A DNA stretch of 64,000 nucleotides, from assembly GCA_029433345.1 (NCBI GenBank), contig JAQTHY010000001.1, forward strand, positions 1,612,001-1,676,000, in the 5' to 3' direction. The notes beneath the pieces were generated by a model. The model ran no database searches, was not told the DNA's origin, and saw nothing but the letters and a program-made list of their open reading frames with translations. The position numbers and the translations under genes are program-made. Shown in pieces: positions 39,223 through 49,396 of this stretch (position 1 is its first letter; each line of letters opens with the position of its first letter). This DNA is from Orbaceae bacterium ESL0727. Its GTDB lineage: Bacteria; Pseudomonadota; Gammaproteobacteria; Enterobacterales; Orbaceae.

Positions 39223-39730
39223 AATCTGCGGCTCCTATGATCTGTTTATAATGTGACTTACCTTAGAATAAAAATAGAGGACAAAAAAAATCCCCCAATA
39301 AGGAGGATAAAAGCAAATCAGAGTAGACTACGATCTAAATTTTCTGATTTGTTATAACACATAACATTAACTCTCTCAATCAAAATAACTTATGCATTGT
39401 AACGTAAACTCACTGAATATCAAGTGTAATTATTCTAAAATCTATAATTAAATGAAATAGTTAAAGTATTATTTTTGAGATTAAATAAGCTAAAATAACG
39501 CCTGTTTTTTTAGGTGATTTGTTAATTCACCAGCAGTTTTTTAATTAATGATTTGTAAAATATAAAGAATTAGCCATCGCAAAAATGAGATTATTTCTAG
39601 ATGGGGAACAGTTTTATCCAATTTTCAGTTATTTATTAGCCTTTTTATTCACTTTTACGGGAAACCGCTATATACTCGCCGCAAGCAAAACAGCTAATAT
39701 AGTTACATTATAATTGGAAGGAAAATAGCA
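39223..39730. other. 508-bp divergent intergenic region with structured leader
   Basis: Between the divergent amidohydrolase and ygiN-like genes. The left part forms the amidohydrolase leader (39283-39351). To the right, GGTGA (39513-39517) and TCACC (39527-39531) pair and are followed by TTTTTT on the + strand, a weak terminator-like hairpin about 190 bp upstream of the ygiN-like gene. Nothing else was recognised. Confidence 0.55.
39283..39351 (-). promoter_or_regulatory. Attenuator/riboswitch-like leader of the amidohydrolase gene
   Basis: In transcript order on the minus strand: a 9-bp stem CAAATCAGA/TCTGATTTG (complement of 39343-39351 with 39314-39322) closing a 20-nt loop that itself holds TAGA/TCTA, then a 7-bp stem ATCCTCC/GGGGGAT (39302-39308 with 39290-39296) followed by TTTTTTT. 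That second hairpin is an intrinsic terminator 60 nt before the start codon, with no ORF between, which is the layout of a transcription attenuator. No known riboswitch class was recognised. Confidence 0.55.
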
Positions 39731-40021
39731 ATGAGTCAATTAAATATTATCGCTACCATCAAAGTGAAGCCAGAATTTCAGGCAGCTTTTCAACCAATAT
39801 TTAAAAAGTTAGTTGAAGGTAGCCGTAAAGAAGCAGGCTGTGTGCATTATGCCTTAAATCAAAGTATTAGCGATCCTAATGTCTATGTGGTGATTGAAAC
39901 GTGGGCATCACAACAGGCAATCGATTCACATAATCAAGAACCGCATTTTGTGGAATTTGCCCAATTTGCAAAAATGCATGTGGATGGTTTGGATATTAAC
40001 GTGGTGAAGCAAGTATTGTAG
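39731..40021 (+). CDS. Antibiotic biosynthesis monooxygenase-domain protein (YgiN-like)
   Basis: A 96-residue single ABM-domain protein with ferredoxin-like fold, related to quinol monooxygenase YgiN. It begins MSQLNIIATIKVKPEFQAAF, followed by SRKEAGCVHYALNQS, YVVIETWASQQAIDSHNQEPHF. These are usually dimers acting on quinol-like or reactive carbonyl compounds; the substrate here is unknown. GGAAGGAAA upstream is a strong ribosome binding site. Confidence 0.82.
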   Translation: MSQLNIIATIKVKPEFQAAFQPIFKKLVEGSRKEAGCVHYALNQSISDPNVYVVIETWASQQAIDSHNQEPHFVEFAQFAKMHVDGLDINVVKQVL

Positions 40022-40145
40022 TTATTAAGGTGCCCACTTAACAGCATAAACGGGCATATGTTTTATATATCACTATTTTGATGCACAATTATTTTTATAG
40101 ATACTATTTTATGAATAACTGCATTATGCGTGACTATCATTATAG

Positions 40146-40234
40146 ATAACTATCATCATAAATAATCGCCATCATAGGTAACTATTATCATAAATAATTG
40201 CCATTATAGATAATTATCACGATAGATAATTATC
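40146..40234. repeat. 32-bp tandem array, about 2.8 copies
   Basis: Units at 40146-40177 and 40178-40209 are alike except at a few positions (both contain ATCATAAATAAT and GCCAT); a third, partial unit runs to 40234. A further fragment (ACTATCATTATAG) precedes them. Located between convergent ygiN-like and argS genes. Confidence 0.75.
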
Positions 40235-40264
40235 TATATGCATAAATGCCGTTAGACCTCAATA

Positions 40265-42013
40265 TTACATCTTTTCGACAGTCTTAATTCCCAGCATATC
40301 TAATCCCGTTTTTAATGTTTTAGCCGTTAAAGCAGCCAGTTTTAGCCGACTTATTTTGATAGTTTCACTCTCGGCGGCCAAAATAGGGCAGTTTTCATAA
40401 AAGCTGGAAAATAGGGTAGCAATATCGTATAGATAAGCACAAAGTAAATGCGGCGTACCTTCGCTAGCAACAGTAGTAATGATTTCATCAAATTGCGCTA
40501 ACCGTGTTGCCAGTGCACGTTCTTTCTCATGATCTAAATGGATTTTACCCGTAAGTTGCTCAGCTGTAATCGCCGATTTTCTAAAAATAGACAGTACACG
40601 CGTATAAGCGTATTGCAGATAAGGTGCGGTATTGCCTTCAAACGAGAGCATATTGTCCCAATCAAACACATAATCGGTGGTGCGATTTTTAGAGAGATCT
40701 GCATATTTGACCGAACCAATCGCAACTGCATCCACCACTTGTGCAAGTTCATCACCAGCAAGATCCGGATTTTTACTTTTGATTAATGTTGTCGCCCGTT
40801 GGGTAGCCTCATCTAACAAATCATTCAGTTTCACGGTATCGCCAGAACGTGTTTTAAACGGTTTACCGTCTTTGCCAAGTATCATACCAAACATATGGTG
40901 TTCTAATTTTAATGATTCTGGCACATACCCTGCTTTATGAACAATTAGCCATACCTGTTCTAAATGCTGATGTTGACGGGAATCAGTATAATAGAGAATA
41001 CGATCTGCGTGCAGTTTTTCGTAACGGTATTTAGCACAAGCGATATCGGTTGTTGCATACAGATAGCCACCATCTCGTTTTTGGATGATGACGCCCATTG
41101 GTTCGCCTTCTTTATTTTTAAATTCATCTAAGAAAACCACAATAGCGCCATTACTCTCAACCGCGAGCCCTTTTTGTTTAAGATCAGCAACAATAGACGG
41201 TAACATACTGTTATAAATGCTTTCGCCCATGGTATCTTCAAGTGACAACGTCACGTTTAGTCGCTTATAAGTTGCGATATTTTGTGTCATGGTGATATCG
41301 ACTAATTTTCGCCACATATCACGACAATACGAATCGCCACCTTGTAGTTTGACCACATAATTACGCGCTTTTTCGGCAAACTGTTCATCTTCATCATAAT
41401 GTTTTTTAGCGGCGCGGTAGAAGGATTCTAAATCAGCAAGTGCCATATCAGTCGCATTTTCATTTTGCATTTTTTCTAGATAGGCGATTAGCATACCAAA
41501 TTGGGTTCCCCAATCACCGACATGATTAGCACGAATGACATTATGACCTAAAAAACTGAGGATTCGGACACTTGCATCACCAATAATTGTTGAGCGCAGG
41601 TGACCGACATGCATCTCTTTCGCGACATTAGGGGCGGAATAATCAATGACAATAGTCTGTTTTTGAGTCGGTAAGGTGAGATTCAGCTTTTCATCTTTCA
41701 GCGCCAATTCATTCTGTTCAGCAATCCACGTTTTATTTAGAAAAATATTAATAAATCCAGGACCAGCAATCTCTACTTTTTCGGCAATATCATTCAGATC
41801 GAGTAAGCTAATCACTTTTTCGGCTAATTGGCGTGGTGGTAGGCCTAGTTTTTTAGCCGCGGCCATTATGCCGTTAGCTTGATAATCACCAAATTGTACT
41901 TTAGCTGACGGTTTAACTAACGCATCACACTGTGCATCTGCGCCTGCAGCAACCATAGCTTGCGAAATTTTTTGCGATAATAATTGTTGAATATTCACGT
42001 TATACCTAATCAA
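40265..42013 (-). CDS. argS: Arginyl-tRNA synthetase
   Basis: Class I aminoacyl-tRNA synthetase charging tRNA-Arg. Order: N-terminal additional domain, HIGH motif as HVGH in [16 protein letters not shown] (near residue 125-135), [20 protein letters not shown] in place of a canonical KMSKS, and the C-terminal anticodon-binding helical domain ([15 protein letters not shown], ending [13 protein letters not shown]). Length 582 against 577 in E. coli. A perfect 13-bp matS site is embedded in its coding sequence (41242-41254). cmoB and cmoA lie upstream on the same strand. Confidence 0.97.
   Translation of the reverse strand: MIRYNVNIQQLLSQKISQAMVAAGADAQCDALVKPSAKVQFGDYQANGIMAAAKKLGLPPRQLAEKVISLLDLNDIAEKVEIAGPGFINIFLNKTWIAEQNELALKDEKLNLTLPTQKQTIVIDYSAPNVAKEMHVGHLRSTIIGDASVRILSFLGHNVIRANHVGDWGTQFGMLIAYLEKMQNENATDMALADLESFYRAAKKHYDEDEQFAEKARNYVVKLQGGDSYCRDMWRKLVDITMTQNIATYKRLNVTLSLEDTMGESIYNSMLPSIVADLKQKGLAVESNGAIVVFLDEFKNKEGEPMGVIIQKRDGGYLYATTDIACAKYRYEKLHADRILYYTDSRQHQHLEQVWLIVHKAGYVPESLKLEHHMFGMILGKDGKPFKTRSGDTVKLNDLLDEATQRATTLIKSKNPDLAGDELAQVVDAVAIGSVKYADLSKNRTTDYVFDWDNMLSFEGNTAPYLQYAYTRVLSIFRKSAITAEQLTGKIHLDHEKERALATRLAQFDEIITTVASEGTPHLLCAYLYDIATLFSSFYENCPILAAESETIKISRLKLAALTAKTLKTGLDMLGIKTVEKM
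41242..41254. promoter_or_regulatory. matS site inside argS
   Basis: GTGACAACGTCAC fits the MatP-binding consensus GTGACRNYGTCAC at every position. It lies within the argS coding sequence. Confidence 0.8.
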
Positions 42014-42306
42014 ATAAAATTGAAAAATAAGGAAAAGATAAAATTGCCCCTATAATACTCACAAAGCCGTTAATTGTCACTTATCGCGTTGTCAGTGAGA
42101 CAAACCGATAACATTGCTTTTTAAACTATGCTTTAAACATTGCGTTTTAAATGTTGTGTTTTAAATATTTGTTTTAAAAAAGTTGTTTTTAAAAACTTTA
42201 TTTAAAATAAATAGACATAAACGTATACAAGTTCTGAAACATCGCATTTCTGAACGCCAGTTAACCGATAATGTTTTATGTTATTTCTTGTTTTGTGCTA
42301 TTTTTG
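42014..42306. other. 293-bp gap between argS and cmoB
   Basis: Left half holds the argS upstream region. 42110-42195 is an irregular array of TTTTAAA-centred units 12-15 bp long (for example TTGCGTTTTAAATG). Copy B of the 30-bp dispersed motif follows. No gene is visible. Confidence 0.5.
42214..42243 (+). repeat. Dispersed 30-bp motif, copy B
   Basis: Left arm GACATAAACGTA, core TACAAG, right arm TTCTGAAACATC. Arms are identical to copy A and only the 6-bp core differs. Located between two minus-strand genes (cmoB and argS). Confidence 0.85.
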
Positions 42307-43296
42307 TTATTTTTTTGCCGTAAATACAGCCCGCATTGGCGCAGGGTAACCTTCAATGGTTTTGCTCGCATCATTAGGATCAAGAAAATCGGTTAAGGAT
42401 TGTTCGGTTGACCAGGCGGTAGTGCGTTGCTCGTTTTGATTAGTCGTTGAGAGATCGACCATTTTAACGTCACCAAATCCACATTTTTGCAGCCAATTGA
42501 TCATAGTAGGTACAGACGGAATAAAATAGACATTACGCATCTGCGCATAGCGATCACCGGGCATCAGTGCTTGATGTTCATCGCCTTCAATGACCAATGT
42601 TTCGAGCACTAATTGACCACCTTTGACTAATTGATTTTTTAATTGCAATAGATGATCCAGTGGTGATCGTCGATGGTATAGCACGCCCATCGAAAACACC
42701 ATATCGAAGGCCTCAAGTTTAGGCAGTTCTTCAATACCTAATGGTAGCAGATGTGCGCGTTGATCATTGCCGAGTAATTTACGAACCGCTTCGAATTGGC
42801 ATAAAAAGAGCGCCATAGGATCGATACCGACCGCTAATTTAGCACCAGCGCCTACCATACGCCATAAATGGTAGCCACTATTGCAACCAACATCTAACAC
42901 CGTTTTGCCGGTTAGATCATCAATATGCGGTAATAGGCGATCCCATTTCAGATCAGAACGCCATTCAGCATCAATATAGACACCATGTAAATCAAATGGG
43001 CCTTTGCGCCAAGGTAGCATGGTCTTTAATAGCTTTTCAATGCGTTGTTGTTCACCCGTTGAAAGTGCCGGTTCGGTTTGTGCAGAAACGCCGTGGAGCA
43101 GGTCAAGGCGCAAAGGCGTTGTGACACTAGGTAGATGTTCAATACTATTTAGCCAATGACTAAATCGGCTATCGAGATTCTCTTTTTGCCATGTAGCCAG
43201 CTGTGCTGGCAATATCTCTAACCATGAACTGAGGTCGTTTTGTGGATGTTTATTTGCGATAAGTTGATAAAAATTGCCAAAATCTAGCATAAGCAA
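42307..43296 (-). CDS. cmoB: tRNA U34 carboxymethyltransferase CmoB
   Basis: CmoB transfers a carboxymethyl group from carboxy-SAM to 5-hydroxyuridine-34, giving cmo5U in tRNAs. The 329-residue protein has the SAM motif [36 protein letters not shown], and [11 protein letters not shown], matching E. coli CmoB (323). It begins 15 bp after cmoA, which makes the cofactor, so the two act in sequence. The start MLMLDF uses the first of two near ATGs. Confidence 0.95.
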   Translation of the reverse strand: MLMLDFGNFYQLIANKHPQNDLSSWLEILPAQLATWQKENLDSRFSHWLNSIEHLPSVTTPLRLDLLHGVSAQTEPALSTGEQQRIEKLLKTMLPWRKGPFDLHGVYIDAEWRSDLKWDRLLPHIDDLTGKTVLDVGCNSGYHLWRMVGAGAKLAVGIDPMALFLCQFEAVRKLLGNDQRAHLLPLGIEELPKLEAFDMVFSMGVLYHRRSPLDHLLQLKNQLVKGGQLVLETLVIEGDEHQALMPGDRYAQMRNVYFIPSVPTMINWLQKCGFGDVKMVDLSTTNQNEQRTTAWSTEQSLTDFLDPNDASKTIEGYPAPMRAVFTAKK

Positions 43297-43311
43297 GGTC
43301 TCTATAGTCGT

Positions 43312-44046
<735 letters not shown>

Positions 44047-44157
44047 TTATTTTATAAAAATTAATTGATCTCAAAACTTGGTTTCAAAACAGGGATTTTT
44101 TACCTATTACAATTCTGGTATGATACCATCATCTGTGATTAAGTAGATAGGATTATC

Positions 44158-45327
44158 ATGAACTTCGTTCACATTATAGCTATTGTTGTCAGTTTTTTAA
44201 TTGCCTTTTATTTAGGAAAAAGATGGCAATTTTGGTTTAATTTTCATTTATCAGGTGTTTGCCGTGTTATTTATTGGATTATCGTCCTACTCGCTGGCTA
44301 TTCATTGATTTTACCTCGATTATTACAAGGAATATCAACGTATTGGGTTCCTTTCATTTGTGATATCGTTTTTGGATTATTTATCTGTTTTCTTTATGTC
44401 CTCATTGTTTTTGATCTCTTATATGTTATTAGCTTCAAAAAATTTGCGCCTAATTTAGTGACAAAAATAATCTATATTATCTGTTCTGTGGCACTGTTTA
44501 TTTACGGTAATGATATGGCAATTCGTCCTAAGATTGTTGAATATCAAGTCAGTATAGACAAACCGGCCAATGTCGATAAATTAAGAATAGTCCAATTGTC
44601 TGATATCCATACCAGTGAAGTGATCACACCTTCATTTATTCAACAGATGGTTGATGAAGTCAATAAATTGGATGCCGATTTAATTGTGATTACAGGGGAT
44701 ACGATTGATGATCGTCTCGATCCTTTTATTACGCAAGGTTTTAATCGACAATTTCAGAATATGAAAGCCAAATATGGCACCTATGTTGTATTTGGTAATC
44801 ATGAATATTTAAGTGTTAATAAGCCTAATAATAGTGTTGAGAATATTGAGAGTGCCTTTAAAAGTGCAAATATGCATATTTTAAAAGATGATATTTTTTA
44901 CGATGATAAATTAGGGATTACTTTAGTGGGGCGTGATGATCTGACTGCGGGATGGTATGGTGAACCACGCGCACCATTGGCTGATTTATTGACATTTACG
45001 GATCCTGAAACGCCAATTATTTTGCTTGATCATCAACCGAAAGATCTTGATGAACCGGCAAAATTAGGGGTAGATCTAATGATATCTGGGCATACTCATG
45101 GCGGTCAACTCTTCCCGGTAACACTTATTGTTGATGAGATGTATAAAAATCCGCATGGAATATATACCGATCATGAAACGGCCCCTAACCATAATTTTAT
45201 CAGTATTGTCAGTAGCGGTTATGGTTTGTGGGGACCACCGGTTCGTTTAATGACGCGTTCAGAAATTGTTGTGATTGATGTGGCTTTTAATAAAAAAGAT
45301 GATCCAATGCCGGAAAATCAAGAATAG
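44158..45327 (+). CDS. Membrane-anchored metallophosphoesterase
   Basis: A 389-residue calcineurin-like phosphoesterase with about four N-terminal membrane helices (residues 1-130) and the catalytic domain after them. Metal motifs are in order: QLSDIHTSEV, ITGDTIDD, FGNHEYLS, and SGHTHGGQLFPV. It belongs to the YkuE/YaeI-type group of bacterial membrane phosphoesterases; some of these act on lipid or UDP-linked substrates, but no substrate is inferred here. rnd starts 11 bp downstream. Confidence 0.85.
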   Translation: MNFVHIIAIVVSFLIAFYLGKRWQFWFNFHLSGVCRVIYWIIVLLAGYSLILPRLLQGISTYWVPFICDIVFGLFICFLYVLIVFDLLYVISFKKFAPNLVTKIIYIICSVALFIYGNDMAIRPKIVEYQVSIDKPANVDKLRIVQLSDIHTSEVITPSFIQQMVDEVNKLDADLIVITGDTIDDRLDPFITQGFNRQFQNMKAKYGTYVVFGNHEYLSVNKPNNSVENIESAFKSANMHILKDDIFYDDKLGITLVGRDDLTAGWYGEPRAPLADLLTFTDPETPIILLDHQPKDLDEPAKLGVDLMISGHTHGGQLFPVTLIVDEMYKNPHGIYTDHETAPNHNFISIVSSGYGLWGPPVRLMTRSEIVVIDVAFNKKDDPMPENQE

Positions 45328-45338
45328 GAAATTAACCT

Positions 45339-46445
45339 TTGTCTTATCAATTTATTACCACTAATGCACAGTTGGCTGCCTACTGTGCAACCATTAATCA
45401 GAGCCCAGCTATTGCGTTAGATACGGAATTTGTGCGGACGCGGACATTTTATCCCCATTTAGGTTTATTGCAGGTATTTGATGGTCAATCGGCTGCTTTG
45501 ATTGATCCATTGAATATTACGGATTGGGACTGTTTTGTAGCGATTTTAACTGCTAATCATATCCAAAAATATTTTCATTCATGTAGTGAAGATATTGATG
45601 TTTTTCAACACTATTTTAACTGTATACCGACACCACTTATTGATAGCCAAATTTTAGCCTCGTTTTTAGATAATCCTATCAGTGCCGGTTATGCGAGTTT
45701 AGTGAAAAAATATCTCGATGTAGAGCTGGATAAAAGTGAAGTCCGAACCGATTGGTTACAAAGGCCATTGACAGATAAGCAATGTACTTATGCGATTAAT
45801 GATGTGTTATATCTGCTGCCATTAATGAATAAATTAAAGGCGTTATTGCTAGATAAAGCGTGGCTTAATGCGGCATATCAAGAGTGTCAATTAATTGTCG
45901 ATCGCAAGAGCGAAAAACTGGACGCGAATGACGCTTATTTGCACATTAAAAATAATTGGCAACTAAATGGCCAAAGTTTAGGTGTATTACAAAAGTTAGC
46001 TAAGTGGCGATATAATATGGCTAAAACGGGAGATATTGCGCTCAATTTTGTTGTGCATGAAGAAATTTTATGGAAGATTGCACGTTACAAACCGACATCG
46101 TTAGCTGAATTAGCTAATTTATCGCTAAAAGGTAAAGAGATTCGCCTTTACGGGCAAATACTACTCGATATGGTTGCTGAACCAACCAACGAAATTGCGC
46201 CAATCAAACGGATTACCAGTTATCCGCATTATAAAAAAATCGCCACTTTACTCAAACAAGCTGCCGATAAAATTGCCGAACAGACAGGCTTGAGTAATGA
46301 GCTGCTATTATCAAGGCGATTGATTAATCATTATGTGCAATGGCAAGCCGATAAAACCATGCCAACACCCGAAATTCTTACTGGCTGGCGTAAACCATTA
46401 TTTGAAAAAAAGCTTAATGAGATATCACCGGTTGGTAACAATTGA
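45339..46445 (+). CDS. rnd: Ribonuclease D
   Basis: RNase D is a 3'-5' exoribonuclease of tRNA and small RNA maturation. The DEDDy exonuclease motifs are visible: Exo I ALDTEFVRTRTFYP, Exo II HSCSEDIDVFQ and Exo III CTYAINDVLYLLPL, followed by the first HRDC domain. The 368-residue length is near E. coli (375). The start is TTG at 45339 with a T-rich stretch just ahead; E. coli rnd also uses UUG with an upstream U-rich element, so this odd start is probably conserved. It is close behind the phosphoesterase gene. Confidence 0.94.
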   Translation: MSYQFITTNAQLAAYCATINQSPAIALDTEFVRTRTFYPHLGLLQVFDGQSAALIDPLNITDWDCFVAILTANHIQKYFHSCSEDIDVFQHYFNCIPTPLIDSQILASFLDNPISAGYASLVKKYLDVELDKSEVRTDWLQRPLTDKQCTYAINDVLYLLPLMNKLKALLLDKAWLNAAYQECQLIVDRKSEKLDANDAYLHIKNNWQLNGQSLGVLQKLAKWRYNMAKTGDIALNFVVHEEILWKIARYKPTSLAELANLSLKGKEIRLYGQILLDMVAEPTNEIAPIKRITSYPHYKKIATLLKQAADKIAEQTGLSNELLLSRRLINHYVQWQADKTMPTPEILTGWRKPLFEKKLNEISPVGNN

Positions 46446-46686
46446 CGAAACCGTTTAAGTCAAAATAAAATAACATAGCCTAAAAAAGGCCGTTATCTCT
46501 TATCGTAATGGATACACAAAATAATTAGCAAAATTTTTATGCTTTGATTCACACTTTTATCATCCAAACCTAGTTGATTTTGACGTTAACCGATTAATAT
46601 TGCTGATAACAATTTTCTAACCAACATAATATTAGTTCATATAAACGAGTAATTAAAACATTTGAAATATAAAAAAGGATCATGAT

Positions 46687-47433
46687 ATGAAAAAAACATT
46701 ATTAGCCACATCTTTATCGGTATTATTTTTCTCAGCTTCTGTCTTTGCCGTTAAAGATGTCACCACGCATCCTGATTATTATTTTACAAAAGAGGGGAGT
46801 GAAGTAAACAGTTTAGCTTTACTTCCACCACCACCAAATGCCGATAGCGTTTCGTTTTTACGTGATAAAGCATTGTATGAACAAGGTAAATTATTACGTT
46901 CTACACCACGTGGTAAACTTGCCCATGATGATGCAGATAGCTCAAAAGAAGGGATTGCTAAAGCGGTATCATTAGGTTTCCGATTCCCAATTAATGAAAA
47001 AGATACACCAGAATTATATAAATTAATTACCAAAATGCGTGATGATGCGGGTGAATTAGGTACTCGTTCAGCTAAAGAAACTTACATGCGTGTACGTCCA
47101 TTTGCCTTTTTTAAAGAACCAACTTGTCGCCCTGAAGATGAAAAAGAGCTCTCTACTAACGGTTCTTACCCATCAGGACACACCTCTTATGGTTGGGCAA
47201 CAGCATTAATTCTGGCTGAAATCGATCCTGCTAATCGCGATAAGATTTTACAACGCGGTTATGAAATGGGACAAAGTCGTGTAATTTGTGGTTATCATTG
47301 GCAAAGTGATGTCGATGCTGGTCGAGTTACCGGTGCTGCATCTGTGAGCCAACTTCATGCCAATACTGATTTTATGGCACAACTCCAAAAAGCAAAAGAT
47401 GAATTTGCGCATTTAACTGAAAAAAATAAATAG
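46687..47433 (+). CDS. phoN: Class A non-specific acid phosphatase (PhoN family)
   Basis: A secreted periplasmic phosphomonoesterase. A signal peptide (residues 1-21, cut after SVFA) precedes the mature enzyme. The three-part PAP2 signature is intact: Lys130 and Arg137-Pro138 (KX6RP), PSGH at 162-165 in GSYPSGHTSYGW, and Ser197-Arg198 with His204 and Asp208 (SRX5HX3D). Length 248 is typical of class A (about 250). AAAGGATCA upstream is a good ribosome binding site. It could scavenge phosphate or nucleosides. Confidence 0.93.
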   Translation: MKKTLLATSLSVLFFSASVFAVKDVTTHPDYYFTKEGSEVNSLALLPPPPNADSVSFLRDKALYEQGKLLRSTPRGKLAHDDADSSKEGIAKAVSLGFRFPINEKDTPELYKLITKMRDDAGELGTRSAKETYMRVRPFAFFKEPTCRPEDEKELSTNGSYPSGHTSYGWATALILAEIDPANRDKILQRGYEMGQSRVICGYHWQSDVDAGRVTGAASVSQLHANTDFMAQLQKAKDEFAHLTEKNK

Positions 47434-47840
47434 TTAATAAACAAATAATTTTATTATCAGTAATAACATATTGAATGTTGAAAAATAGGCAATCTAAAAT
47501 AGCGAAAAACTGACCGCACAACATTTGATAAAGTAAGCTATTTTAGACAATGAAGATACATAGGTTATAGTGTTTTATCACGCTATGGCCTATTTATCGT
47601 TGCTATTTCTTCTGTTATTGACTTCCTATGCACTGATTCTGTACACACTTATTTTTATGTACGGATTTCCTATCAATTGATTTTCTTCTTATCTACTTTT
47701 TTCTAATTTTCTTTCTAATCTATTTTATGTTGCGTTGTTATAAGTAGAAACGACAGAACTGATGATTTACTCTTTTAACTCACGGGGCTATCATGTAATA
47801 TATTTACCATTCAAAGCATTATAAAAGTGTGATTATCGTT
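47434..47840. other. 407-bp intergenic region with long hairpins
   Basis: Between phoN and lptM. TCTAAAATAGC (47493-47503) and GCTATTTTAGA (47537-47547) form an 11-bp perfect stem around a 33-nt loop. A second, imperfect hairpin is at 47561-47593. Neither has a long T run; either could terminate phoN or belong to a small RNA. No further feature was recognised. Confidence 0.5.
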
Positions 47841-48002
47841 ATGAGACTATCTCTAAATATAAAAAAGTATCTAAAATTGGGTTTAGCTATTTTATTGGCA
47901 TTAACTTTATCAGCGTGTGGCTTGAAAGGGCCGCTTTATCATCCGTCACAACAATCACAACAACCGACAGACAATTCAACAACCAATGCGAACTTTCATT
48001 AA
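47841..48002 (+). CDS. lptM: LPS-assembly lipoprotein LptM (YifL)
   Basis: A 53-residue lipoprotein. Translation begins MRLSLNIKKYLKLGLAILLA and continues with the lipobox LSAC, then CGLKGPLYHP, which is the conserved LptM start after the lipidated Cys26. LptM binds the LptD-LptE translocon and helps oxidative maturation of LptD. The C-terminus is Gln/Thr/Asn rich. Twelve bp separate its stop from lysA, so it heads the lptM-lysA-dapF-yigA-xerC-uvrD cluster. Confidence 0.88.
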   Translation: MRLSLNIKKYLKLGLAILLALTLSACGLKGPLYHPSQQSQQPTDNSTTNANFH

Positions 48003-48014
48003 TGGAATGATCTT

Positions 48015-49304
48015 ATGAATTTTTTACAGTATAAACAAGGCCGTCTACATGCTGATAATGTTGCTATTGCTGAATTAGCAAAACAGTATGGCACACCACT
48101 TTATGTTTACTCGCAATCACATATTGCCAATCAATTTATGGCCTATGAACAGGCACTTTCACATCGTAAGCATTTAGTCTGTTATGCTGTTAAAGCCAAT
48201 AGTAATTTAGCGATTTTAAGCTTATTAGCTAAGTTAGGTGCTGGATTTGATATTGTTTCGCAAGGTGAATTAGAGCGTGTATTGAAAGCAGGTGCTGATC
48301 CTAAAAAAGTGGTCTTTTCAGGCGTAGCTAAATCAGTGCAAGAGATTGAACGTGCATTAACGGTTGGCATTAAATGTTTTAATGTTGAGTCAGAAGCTGA
48401 ATTAGAACGCATTAATCAGATCGCGGAGCATTTGAATAAAGTGGCGAATATCTCTCTGCGTATTAATCCTGATGTCGATGCGAAAACACATCCTTATATT
48501 TCAACTGGACTGCGCGAAAATAAATTTGGTATTAGCTATCAATTAGCACCTGCGGTTTATCATAAAGCAGCACAGTTGGCGCATATTCAGATTGTCGGTA
48601 TAGATTGTCATATTGGTTCACAGCTGACTGAACTGTCTCCGTTTATTGATGCGGCCGATCGTATACTCGCATTAGTCGCTAAATTAAAAGCTGATCATAT
48701 TACGATTCAACATATTGATTTTGGTGGTGGTTTAGGGGTGTGCTACGATGATGAAGTTCCACCGACACCTGCGGCTTTAGTGAAAGTGTTAGAAGAACGG
48801 CTGGATAATTATCTTCGTCAGAATCCTGATCTCAACAAGGACAGTATTGAGATCCTATTAGAACCCGGACGTTCCATTGTTGCTAATGCCGGTGCACTTA
48901 TTACACAGGTAGAATATACAAAACATCAAGAAGGTAACCATTTTGCTATTGTCGATGCAGGTATGAATGACCTAATTCGCCCTGCCTTATATGATGCTTG
49001 GATGAAGATTTTAGCTGAAAAAGAACCGCATATTGACGATAAAATGTACAGTTATAATGTGGTCGGTCCTATTTGTGAATCGAGCGATGTGTTAGGGAAA
49101 CAGCGTGAGCTTTCTGTCGCTCAAGATGATTTATTGGTGATTTGCAGTGCCGGCGCTTATGGTTTTAGTATGGCATCTCACTATAATAGTCATCCACGCC
49201 CCGCCGAAGTTATGCTATACGAAACGCCGACTGGCCAATCTAAAGCGAAGTTAATTCGTGCACGCGAAGCATTATCTGATCTTTGGCAAGGTGAAATCTT
49301 ATAA
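48015..49304 (+). CDS. lysA: Diaminopimelate decarboxylase
   Basis: LysA is the PLP enzyme that decarboxylates meso-diaminopimelate to lysine. PLP Lys60 is in CYAVKANSN, followed by GAGFDIVSQGEL, HIGSQLTELSPF, DFGGGLGVCYDDE, LEPGRSIVANAG, and VVGPICESSDVLG with the active-site Cys. The 429-residue length is typical of the longer LysA group in other gammaproteobacteria rather than E. coli (420). It lies in the lptM-lysA-dapF order seen in pseudomonads and vibrios; in E. coli lysA is elsewhere. Confidence 0.97.
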   Translation: MNFLQYKQGRLHADNVAIAELAKQYGTPLYVYSQSHIANQFMAYEQALSHRKHLVCYAVKANSNLAILSLLAKLGAGFDIVSQGELERVLKAGADPKKVVFSGVAKSVQEIERALTVGIKCFNVESEAELERINQIAEHLNKVANISLRINPDVDAKTHPYISTGLRENKFGISYQLAPAVYHKAAQLAHIQIVGIDCHIGSQLTELSPFIDAADRILALVAKLKADHITIQHIDFGGGLGVCYDDEVPPTPAALVKVLEERLDNYLRQNPDLNKDSIEILLEPGRSIVANAGALITQVEYTKHQEGNHFAIVDAGMNDLIRPALYDAWMKILAEKEPHIDDKMYSYNVVGPICESSDVLGKQRELSVAQDDLLVICSAGAYGFSMASHYNSHPRPAEVMLYETPTGQSKAKLIRAREALSDLWQGEIL

Positions 49305-49396
49305 AATTTTCTGCTTTTTTGGCTGATAATAGTCAACAGCAGGTAAGTTAATAAAAAAATACTGTTAATAAAAAGTACAGTTAATAAAAGGTAATT

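Noticed and set aside
40146-40234. CRISPR array
   Set aside because: Units are directly adjacent with no spacers, and no cas genes occur in the window.
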